Positions 45,111-57,100 of a stretch of 64,000 bases of DNA are shown here, piece after piece. Where the stretch lies: the NCBI GenBank assembly GCA_037783415.1, contig JAZGTN010000149.1:1798001-1862000 (forward strand). The letters are read 5' to 3'. The position numbers and the translations under genes are program-made. Under the pieces are notes generated by a model. It was not told the DNA's origin, did no database searches, and saw only the letters and a list, made by a program, of their open reading frames with translations. Source of the DNA: Leptasterias polaris. Its lineage: Eukaryota > Echinodermata > Asteroidea > Forcipulatida > Asteriidae. Each line of letters opens with the position of its first letter. The stretch's first letter is position 1.

Positions 45111-48100
45111 CTATCAGGACGAACAAACATTCTCAAAGAATTATGTCAAGTATAGTTATCCACTAAAATAATATGATTATCTTCCCCAAAACAGGTGTAA
45201 ACAGTACCTTACACACACTCAGTCTGGGAATTAAACCCACGCATTCTGTTTTGTTTCTACATCCATGTGGTGACATCTTTGTTATGTCCTTTTCCCTTGA
45301 ATTTAAAATCCTCTCATAGACGTTGTTTAATAATATAATAATAGTGGCTTCTTATATAGCGCTCATATCCGTCACTCAGTGACGCTCAAGGCGCTTCAAC
45401 AGTCAGTATTTTCCTGCAAGGTATATATGTGGAGCTACTTTTTGAAGTTTGAGACCTATTCCTTTACATAGCACCATGTAACGGTTTAGAAAGTGCTGTG
45501 GCGCAATATGCAGCCAATCAAACCAGGAACACCGGGGTGAACCTCTTCTCTTTTCGATAAGTGCACTGGGTTCTTTTACGCGCATTACACAACAAATTGG
45601 ACCAACGAATTTGCGTCCAATCCGAAGGACGAAGCAATAATAGAAGTGTATTGCTTAAGGACACAAGTGTTACGACCGGGACTCGAACCTACACTCTGCT
45701 GAGCAGAAACACCAGAGCTTGAGTCCGGTGCTCTTATCCGCTCGGCCACGACACGACACATTTCCTTACACGCCAGTCTACAGACTATGAGACCGTTTTC
45801 CCCTTTTTAGTTTCGTTCTCGATCTCCATAAGGTAGCATACACTCTGTGGATATTCCTTTTTACTATACATTTCGAAAAGTAATGGTCTCTTACACTTTA
45901 CAATTACTGTGCGGACGTGTGTAAGTCCACATAGTGTTTCAATTCCCTGCACTGTGTGGACATCTTTTGTTTTCATATTTTGTCCAATCGTCGTATGTAA
46001 CGCTTAGACATACTCAATCTAGGTTAAGCTTCTCGCATCGGGTGTTATTGTTTCGAATATTTCGATAGATGTATAGTATTTTTTTGGAATGCGTAAATAA
46101 ACAAAACCTTATGCAGCTGTGCCACCCCTATGGAATTTAATGGAAAAAACTTTCATAAACTACCTTGGGAATGAAATTTAGTAATAACACACTCGTGTTG
46201 ATTATCACTGTGGCCACCCCTGGTATTGCAAACATCATGTTGACGTCATCACCCATGATTGTCAATGTTGGAACGGTGAGGGCGACCGTCAAAGCAACGA
46301 TGTACAGTGAAGCTGCTATATACTTGCCTAAAAACAAAGATATAATGAACATTACAGGAAAACACGCGGGCAATAAAAGACGGCAGCAGCAAAAGGTAAG
46401 CTTAATCTTTGAATCAATCAACAGATTATCAGATATAGGAATCTCTGTGGGATTTAAACCGAAATGTGTTTTATTTCCAATTAGGTTAAGACTATAACAC
46501 CGTTTATTGATAAAACAAAACGAAATGATAATACGAAGAATCACTACCAACAAACCAAAAGACGTAACTTATTTCATTGTTGACTGCTGGACATGGACCG
46601 TTTCGTCTGACAAGGTTTGGTGGATATAATGTATCGAACATAATGGTTTATCAGACAGACTTGGTCGGACTATGGGGCACCACATACTGGCTGTCTTACA
46701 AATTGGGACATTCTCCAAAACAGTTGTCGAACAAAATGGTCCATATGTGACAAACTGGTGCGTGGCACACAATTAAAAGCTTAGTCTCAATTGAAGCGAA
46801 GTTGTTTGAACTCACTGTCGTTTAGTTGTGAAATGCAAATATTTCTTGTTTCCCAGGCTAGGAACAGTCCAAAAGTCAAAAGTGCACCTTTCACTCCGTA
46901 AAGGATTACGGTGAAGTATTTATCATATTCACTGCTGCAGTATTTTATCACTGGAATAGTGAATATTTCTCTCTCGGGTTCAGTCTCGTTTAGCTGAAAA
47001 ACATAAGAGTAATAATCAAGAATACAGGAAATGAAATTACACGAGACATAGTGAAACAACATTCTCAAAACAACTTGTAAAAAAAGTTATGTAAATTAAA
47101 AATCATATTAAGTAATAGTTGTCAAAATACCTACTTAATTTTAATGTAAATATTAAAATTCCCAATTAAAGTGTATTTCATTGGTAAGAATATAAATACA
47201 ATTTTTGACAGAGTAGATGGTATAAAGTTGGGCGAGGTGTGAAACTCCCTTTGAATTGTTTTAACTACCTTATTAGTGTGGTAGGATCTAATGGCCCATT
47301 CTAGTTTTTCGGAAATTAGTGAAACGTTTAGTTTTATCTTGCAAGTCTAAAACTCAATGTTTGAAAACTTGAAAACAAAAACATTCAATTTTGTTTTCAC
47401 CCTTTTTTCTCATGGTTCCAGAGACTGAATGAGCTTAAAGGCACTGGACACGTTTGGTAATTACAAAATAAATATGTCAGCATAAACAACTTACTTGGTA
47501 ACGAGCAACGGAGAGCTGTTGATAGTATAAAACATTGTGAGAAACGACTATCTCTGAAGTAACGTAGTTTTTGAGAAAGAGGTAATTTCTCACTAAAATA
47601 TTAAAAGACTTCAGGCCTGAAGCCCTTTTTAGGCATCTGAAAGCACACAAATTTGTGCAACAAGGGTGTTTTTTCTTTCATTTTTTTCTTGCAACTTTGA
47701 TGACCAATTCAGCCCTAATTTTCACAGGTTTGTTATTTTATGAATATGTTGGGATACATCAAGTGAGAATACTGGTCTTTGATAATTACCAAACGTGTCC
47801 AGTGCCTTTAAACCTTCACAGGTTTGTTATTTCATGTACATGCATGTTGGATCACATCAAGTGTGGGTACTAGTGTTTGACAATTATCAATGTGACACAT
47901 TAAAATACACTTGCTGTGTAAAAGTTGCCGAAGTACTAAGAAAAGTACATAATGTTTAAAACTTTACATGTATGCAGAAAACCTTACATTTTATGTGTGT
48001 AAACACTAAAGTTTCGCATCTGTGAAGCGTCCTGATATATGGTGACTTCATAGTCAACAACTTCTTCTTCCTTAATGTGTCTCATGCGTTAATCACAACG

Positions 48101-51100
48101 AAAGCCACTGCAACGAAAATCCAATTTAACTAGTTCCGCTTCATAAAATCACTTGTGAAGGTCCTCTAACATATCTTTTTAAGTGGCTAACCAACGAAAA
48201 TGTATTGAGAGACTCAGAGGCTATATGTGGCAGCAAACTCTGAGAATGGTTGGTTTACCTGTTAAGTCTAGCGGCCACCACCTAGCCCGAAAAACTACAT
48301 TTCCACAAACGGCCGCATAATATTGTCTAGCACCTTGTGGATACATCTTTTGTTCTTCCCTCTGTCCCGGAACTAGTTAAATTGGATTAACATCCTCCCA
48401 TAAACTGTATACACATGTTTCATTGTGGAGCAACTAAGACGCTATCCACAATGGAGTCCTTTTACTTTCCTTAAGTTTTGTTAGTCTTCGGTCCACATCA
48501 TAAGTTACCGAATATATAAGCACATCAGCTGCTTCATTAAGTGCATTACCCTCTGCTCTAGAGACAGTTTGTAAACAGCCGTCGTGTCCAGAGCGATCCA
48601 CACGATAACAATGAAGCAATCCATGAAAGCAATGACCAATACGCCGCAGATTAGTTTCCAGTCAGGTAGATCCTGGTAACGTCAATAAGAAAGAGCAATA
48701 AATTAGTTGTGTTCTTTACAGTGCGCCGTTTAGACCAAGTTACCTTTGTTTACTAAAATAGTGACCTTGTACATTCTAATGCATTTCCTGACAGGCAAGA
48801 TACTACACTGGCCATATGGGAAAATGTTCTATTTTGTGTTATAATTTTCACATAAATTCAAGAGTTACAAAATCAACAGCTGTGCAACTTTTAGATGTCT
48901 CTCCTTTCTTTATATCAAAATTTGAGAAAAATCAGACAAAATGAGAAAATTCTTCCATTGAGCTGCGCGTACAAACTGTGACTGCAGGAATTCCGGGCTC
49001 TGTGGCTCATTTGTTAACATGTGATGTCACAGATCACATGGTCTTTAAGCAACGATTTCTAATCAGAATTGTACTTACGATCTTTTTAAATCGTTTCACA
49101 GCCAGTGAGAAGATTGCGTGTATCCTGTATGTTTTCATAAAGACCGAACCGAAGGCCAGAGATAGTCCAATAGAAATTAGCATTCTCTCAATCTGAAACG
49201 ACAATAGAAATAACAACTTCGTTCACTTGATGATGTTGTCGTTGGTAGTATGGTGAGCTATTTGCACCTGGTTGTTAAGTGCGTGTGTGCAGACTGCAGG
49301 TGGGGTGCAATACTACTTTTTCTAAGATATCAAATGGTTTTAAACAATTCATTACGGCTTGATTTAGTTTTCTGATATTTCTGTACAATATTTGATTACC
49401 ACTTACATGACACTTGATGACGATGGCCGTGTCAGACAGGTCGGTCTTATCCCATCCTGAGGCAAAGACCGAGGCGTAGAGAAGCAGACAACCGATTACA
49501 GTCAGGTTACTCAGGGAAGGGCTCGACATCTTGATCGCCCTGCGTTTTGAGTCAGTTTTGAAAAGTTGTTTGCAGAATTAACTCACATTAATAAGTTTAA
49601 GAAGGAGAGATCAAAAGTATGAGGAGTTTTATTTGGAAATCATTTACAATAGAGGATGTTAATTTTCAGACCTTTTGTTTTTGTATCGAATGTTAATGAA
49701 GAAAAACATCAGTGCCATGGCACAGCCAACCGAAGCTAGAGAGAAAAGAACAGCTCGGGTTTTCCAAGAAACCTCAAGAACCATTTCAAGTTTAATCACA
49801 CCGTCCACCGGAACGTGACCACCTTAAGCAGAGAAAAAAAATTATATAATAGTCACGTACAGGGTATCTTTCCCTCCCATTCAAGGGAAATGTAATAACA
49901 TGAATAACATAAATGAGTTAATTACGAAAAGTCATCTGCAAACATAAAAAAGACAAAAAATTATAATAAATAAATAACAATTGAACAAATACATGTAAAC
50001 TTGTTAAAAATCCATGTTTGAATCCATCCTCGAGATGTCTATAATAATGTGGATTGTTGATGTAAAAACACCAAGAGTTATCATCTGAGAGGGCGATATA
50101 AGACATTATTATCTATATAAGGCTTCCAAGTGGTACAATAAATCAGTGTATTTAATATCTTCAGAGCAAGTACCCGGATGACAGATCAATATTGTTTTCA
50201 TATTGCTCTGTCATCCGGGAACTTCGCGCAAGTACCCGGATGACAGATCAATATTGTTTTCGTATTGCTCTGTCATCCGGGAACTTCGTGCAAGTACCCG
50301 GATGACAGATCAATATTGTTTTCGCTGGTACCCGGTCACTGTACCCAAAGTGCAAAACTGGTGTCCCTCCTGACAACGGAGCGTATAGCGGACGCGCATT
50401 GAACTACACACAAAATGGCAGCTTCCACCGGTGCAAGATTTGTTTCCAGTCTATCACATAAGGTTGTTTAAAAATAAAATAAAAAGTTTTCTGTGAAATG
50501 AACTCAACGGTTTGAAGCATTTTGGACTTTGGTTGTTAAAGGAGTCATGTTTGGTTTAAATAAAAGAAACTTTGGTGTTCGCAAAAATAAAAAAAATTGT
50601 AAGAAACTGAGTATCAATTTTCTTTTTTGAAAAACAATTTTTAGTAAATGTTCGAGTATGGTTGGCATCATCAAGATGGAATGTTCAATGCTCAATGTTC
50701 ACAATGAAAGTTTCTCAGGTTTCCGCACAAGTCTTCCAGAGCGAGTTGTGTACACCGGTTGTTGATTCTTTGGTTGAAGGAGAGGTGGTGTGGTTGGTGT
50801 GTTGACTTGTGGGGGAGTAGTGACTGGAGGTCGGAGCGATGATTGTGAGGGTGTCTGAGGGTCAATGTCAAAGGTCACTCGCTTCTTGACTGGTTCCAAG
50901 TCACGAATGTGTCTGCGGTTGCGACGGAGAATATTTCCATTGGGGGTGCGGAATATGTATGCCCTAGGTTCATGACACTTCTCTGCTACAGTGGCTGGTG
51001 TCCAACGGCAACTGTTGGGGTCACGAATGGAGAAGGTTTGACCGGATCGTAGGGGAGGGAAATGTCTGGCTTGTCTGTCATGGTATTGTTTCTGGGTACT

Positions 51101-54100
51101 CTGGCGCTCATACAAACGCTCTTGGATCTTGTCTCGAGCTGCGAGGGTGTTGCGGATTTTCGCAGGTAAGTTGCCTTTGATTTTCCTGTTGTAGAGGAGT
51201 TGTGCTATGGTCAACAGGGGTCGTTCGAAGACAGAGGAGTGCCATATTTACATCACTGCCACTGGATCGAGTCTTTCGTATGGTTTTCTTGACTGTTTGA
51301 ATTGTGCGCTCGATGAATCCATTGTATCTGGGGTAGTGGGGTGAAGAGGTGATATGGTCAAAACACCATGAGACGGAGAAATCTTTGTACTGTTTTGAGT
51401 CGTACTGTCTGGCATTGTCACTGACAACTCTCTCAGGGATACCTTGTTCGGCGAAGACTTCTGATTGCGTTATTAAGATCTTTTAGATCGAGGCAGACTC
51501 GCAGTTTCCCATTCTCTCGTCTGGAGACTGTCAAACTGCTTACCCAATCAGTCGGCTCAGTGACGCGTCTGATCACTCCTTGTTGCTCCATGCTCTCTAG
51601 CTCGGACTTCAGTTCATCTTTGAGCTTTATGGGGCATTTGCGGGGAGCACTAATTGTAGGGTGGGCGTTTTCATCCAGGACGATGTGGTATATGCCAGGG
51701 AAGTTACCAATCCTGTCAAACTGGTCAGGGTATTGGCGTTGTAGATCCTCAGTGCAGCTGATAGAGGGGCACTGTGGTGTCGTTATTGCACAGTGCAAAG
51801 TCACAAGCTGCAGTTTGCGAGAGGTGGGCAAGCCAAGGATTGCTGGGCCGTCAGAGTCCACGACGAAGAAATCTGCTGTCACCCAAGCACTTCCATCATA
51901 CCGGCAGGGAAGGGAAGTATAACCATACTGCTTTATTGTTGTGTTGTTGTAAGCAGTCAGTATGGCATTATGGTTGGATGTAGTGTCAGGACGTGGAAAT
52001 CCACCAGAGTCAAGTCTGTCTGGGAACATGCGGCGGTACAATCTCAGGGGTATTGTGTTGCCCTGGGCTCCTGTATCGACTTTGACACGGAGCTTCACCA
52101 GCATCTTCCGATCACGTTTCACCTCGATGAAAGTGAACACCTCATCTCGTGTGTCAGGGCTGTCGTGCTGCTCATCATTGTGTATGGCACTGATGTTGGA
52201 GACAATGATTGGGCTTATGACCAATTCGTTAAAGTCGTCTTCAAACAAACTCTCGTAATCTTGCTCAGAGATGTAGTGTACTTTTGGATTAGGCTTCTGT
52301 CGCATTCTGGAGGGAGTACGGGACTTACGACGAGAGGGTGGTCTATCACGTGTTCTGGGCTGCCTATCATTTGAACCAGTGGAACGGCATACGTTTTGCC
52401 AGTGGTTCTTCTTGCCACACTTACGGCAAGTTGAGTTGTATGCTGGGCAACGAGCGGATGGCATCAACTGTTACAGCATCAGGTGGTGCTGTCGGTTGGA
52501 CTTGGGCAAGCTGACGCATGTGGTTGATCGAAGCTTCATGTGTTCGTCCTAGGTCAAGGGTTTGCTGTATTGAAAGCGTTTTGTCCTTGCCGAGGAGATC
52601 TTTCTGGACTTGAGTGTACTTCACACCCGCTATGAACTGTTCAATGACTCGGTCCTGAAACTCAGCATCATCTTTGAACTCACACTTGTGGGCATGAAGT
52701 TTGAGTCGAGAGAGAAAATCATCTATTGTTTCACTATCACGTTGAGCAAACTTCTGTAGGTACAGCCTAGCCACACGAAAATTCTCTTTGGGCTGAAGAA
52801 TTTGTCGGGCTCTGTGAGGCTCCATGAGTTGTAGATCTTTATGCATGTGGCTCCCATGAACAATAGAATGTGATCAACTTGCTTGTCAACAGGTATATCT
52901 TTAACAGAAAAATATAAGGCACACTGCTGCTGAAATAACTGTATTGAGTTGGCTTGGTCAGCATCTTCACAGTTCATTATGGGGCTTAATTCTGCATTCT
53001 CGGGCATAGCGGTACTTTAGTGAGACACTGTGGTTAAAATAATATGAAGGAGATTGCACGGCTTACCAAGTTGGCAGGAGCTTGAAATCGAGATTGCGGT
53101 CGCCACTGAACGGGTGATGCACGTGGTCTGTGACTGTGTGTGTGTACGTGTGGTGATGTACACAAAACGATGTGTTGGCTCCGTATGATTTGGTGCATAA
53201 ACACGATGTCAAAACTTCAATTTCCTGACGGAGAATTTCGCCAGAAAGTTTCTGAAAGTACTGTCATTACTATATATTTTCATGTACAGTAGTTTACCGC
53301 TGCCACCATGTTGGCATGTGGCCTTAATAAGGATTGAGGAACGAGGAGACTTCTGAGCTGTTACAACTGTTTAATCAGCCATGTTGAATAACACCGCCCT
53401 CTGTTGGCGGGTGGATATGTAACAATTAACATGACATAAACATATCAATTACAACTTATAAGGTGCTGTTCTATCAAGATCATATGTTCCCATGGTAAGA
53501 ATTTAAAATGAAAAGAGATGAGTCCTTTACAGAGTTTTTCGAAACAGAGATAAGCTAACAGATTTCTTAATGGCAGGGGGAAGATTGTTTAAAAACTATT
53601 GGTCCAGCTATGAGGGAACTTTGTTTGCACAATGAACTTTCAGGTAAGTGAACAAAAACTTCGAGGAGTGTAATATGACAGAAAAGTTGAAAGATAAAAA
53701 AGAAAAAGAAAATATCGCTTTCCTTTTCAAAGGAACTCCTTTACGAGGTTCCTTAAAATGTGGTTATGACAGTTTTTTTCTCAGTTTATTTCTTTTTATG
53801 ACAGTTTATTTCAAATGTTGTACTTTTGTCACAAGTTTTAAAATAAAAAATAAAAATCAGTGTGGGCACCTTTGTTCCTACCGACTCGGACAAAGAGTTT
53901 CTTCCCAGCACACTGTAACACACGTAAACACATAGCAATTCTCCTCGTTGTGATGAGGTAAACTAATAACATTCATGTGTACCTCGCCTCAAAAATTGAG
54001 AAACTTACTGAAACCATTTTTGCAATTATTTCGACGATTTTACTTTAGACTTAATAGTCGTCTTGGAAGTTTTTGTTTATGCTATAAATAGTGACCACAG

Positions 54101-57100
54101 TAAGTAAAATGAATAAGGTTGTTGCCAGCCCTGGCAATTAGACGTTTGCATTTTGCAGGTTTATCACTTTGCTTTTCTGACGCTGTTACCTTTTTCAGTT
54201 TTCACTTGTTCATTTTTTTTTTTCGTTAAGGTTTTCAGCAAACTTTTTTTGTTTTTAACCAACCAGCCTCCCCTTGTGACAAAAAACATATAAATAAGTA
54301 CCAGGAAAAATAACAAACCCTTACACCTTGAATATAAAATGGGAAAAGACACCAAGATAAACAAAAACTACAAAATTACGAACTGTCTATTTGTTAAATC
54401 AAACATGATTCCACACTTAAGGCGCTAGAACCCCTTTTCACCAATTTGTACGGGTTATCTAAGGTCGAACATTTTCCTTCAATCTACCTTGCCACTTGAT
54501 GCTGGTTTCTCCATAATTTAACAGCTGTTGCGAGTTTGTCACGTAAACCATCACGGTCTCGACATGGTCCCCTGTAACATAATAAACGCCAGATGTTGAC
54601 TTTAATCTTCACAAATTCAACAAAACGTTGTAAAGCTGAGGTTTACCGTCAAAAACTCAAATTGTATTTATTGTTGTTTCTATTTTGAAAATATGCAACA
54701 CCACTGCAAATTGTATCCCCCCCCCCCCCCTTTCCCCAAAAACATTAAAATAGGTAAAATAAAGAAAATTGAAAAAACATGAATAGAAAAAGAAAAAAGA
54801 AAAATATATATATAAATAAATAAATTAAATGACAAATTAAAAAATGAAAGCAACGAAAAAGAGGAAAGGGAAAGCACGAAAACGACAACAACAGCTAAAA
54901 CAACAATAACGACAACAACAACAATAACGACAACAACAACAATAACAACAACAAAAACAGTATACCCGAAGGCCTATACTTATTGGGGTCTATCAGGTAA
55001 AACGAGAATTGCTTTTTCTTAATGTTCTCTTATTTATTCCGTTCTTGAATTAAACCAAGAATGTTCGCAGTTTGTCAAACTACCCTGTTTCATTGTGTTA
55101 AATTCGGGTATTTTTTTGTACGCAGTTTGTTCTTCGATTTTTGCTGCACTATTGCTCACAATAATAATAACAACTAATTTTTCGATTTATATAGCGCATG
55201 ATAATTAGCATTTAATTCTCATTGCGCTTTACATTAGTGCCCTGGTCATTGGGCAAATAACATTCTTTTAATTCTTCTCAGGATACAGCCTTGGGCTGCC
55301 GTGGGGCTCCGAAGGCTTTTTCAATCACAATATCAACCTCTACCCTTGCAGGTACCCATTTATACCCCTGGGTGAAGAGAAGCAATTATCGCAAAGTGTC
55401 TTACTCAAGGACACAATCATCATGACCGGGACTCGAACCTACACCCCGATGACTAGATCACCAGAACTATGCTCTTAACCACTCGGCCTCTTAAGAAAGG
55501 CAAACAAAGAGTATATCTTATTGGGAAGTTTTATTCACAAAATGGAACAAAGAACATCTTCCATTACGAACATGCGGATCCCTTTGTCAAAGCAATCGGT
55601 TTTTTGTTTGTTTGTGGGTTTTTTCTGGAGTTCTTTCATTTTTTACTCAAACAAAGAACAAGGGCACCAATCTGCGCACTCTGATAACATACCAACAATA
55701 ATGTATAGGTTTTAAATATTTGTAATTTGTGTATCTGTACTTTTTATTTCTAAAACAAGTGAAATCTCAAAACTACATTCACGATGATAGAAATTGAGGA
55801 TTCTGTATAATAATCAAATTAAATGCTAAACTCTTAATTTTTTTACCTTGGGCTTGCTTCAGATACACACTATCGATTTGGCGTTGTCCGTTCTCAATCG
55901 AAAATTGTCCCTGAAAGAAATTAAACACGATATTACAGATTTTGAGAACTTTGTACAGCCAGCGCATTATTTATCAAATTTGGTTTAAACTTTAAAGATG
56001 ATGGCCATTTTGACCCACATTTTTCGATTTCCCTTTTTAAACCCTTTGCTGAGCGGAAGGGCCATTTGATGGTGCACATAATTACTAATTAGGTTATTTC
56101 TTCGAAGTGTAATGATTGAGGGTAGTCAAGTTCTTTGATACTCTATACAGGATTGTTTTCAAAGCATATAATGGATGGTGTGGTAGTAAATACTGGCCCT
56201 TTCCCTCCTCATTGTAAAGTCGGGGGTGTTTTCACTCCCCTTAACTAATTAGGGTAATAAATCAATAACAGGGTAGCTATTAAAAGGACTCACAATTTTC
56301 TTAGACAATAGCTGATGGGCGTGTAAAGAAGTCAATTAGATGTAAAAACTATTGGGAAATGCACATAATAATTTAACAATATATAATTAGATTGTGTGGT
56401 AGTAAATATTTGCCATTTCACCCATTGGCGTAAAGTGTGGGTATTTCCTAGTTAGCTAATTATGGTAATAAATCAATTACTGGGTAACTAATTGACTCAA
56501 ATTTAACTTAAGAAAAATGCTGGGCATACAAAAATGTCTCTTAGGTGTAAAAATTGTTGGGAAATACACATCAAATATGTGTTAACTACCTTTTATTAGT
56601 GTGGTAGGATCTAATGGCCCATTCAAAGATTTCCGTAAAATTTAGCTTTGACCCCATTTAAGATTTATAAAAAGATATTTGTGTAGAGTCAAAAAGTCAA
56701 TTTTTTAATTTATGGTACTTCACACAAACTCAGCCACAGTTGTAGTTATCTAAGAACTAACATTGTCGGGATACCGACGTCAATTCACGTCCATTGCCAT
56801 GTAGGCACACAAATTTGTTTTGTATGTTACTTGTATTCTTGGTTGAACAGAAAATTGAGACCGCTAATATAGAGCTTGACAGCTCAGTTGAACCGGACGG
56901 AGGTCGTTGAGTCGTTGTGGCGTGTCGTGGCCGAGCGGATAAGAGCAGCGAGCTCTGGTGTTTCTGTTCAGCAGAGTGTGGGTTCGAGTCCCGGCCGTGA
57001 CGCTTGTGTCCTTAAGCAATACACTTAACTATTATTGCTTCGTCCTTCGGATGGGACGTGGTCCCGTGTGTTGTGTAATGCACGTAAAAGAACCCAGTGC

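Larger units (their letters stand above)
50690..53422 (-). mobile_element. Ty3/Gypsy LTR retrotransposon, internally deleted
   Basis: Minus-strand order: possible short 5' LTR (53422-53304), gag (53007-52440), zinc knuckle, aspartic protease, first residues of reverse transcriptase, then directly the end of integrase and a C-terminal tail ending 50699. Frameshifts break gag near 52785 and near 52460. Most of RT, RNase H and the front of integrase are deleted at about 51462. No 3' LTR was found. It sits in intron 7 of gene B on the same strand as the receptor. Non-functional remnant. Confidence 0.8.

Noticed and set aside
52000..53422. Possible endogenous virus
   Set aside because: Gag, protease and integrase fit a Ty3/Gypsy retrotransposon without any envelope gene, so it is annotated as a retrotransposon remnant.
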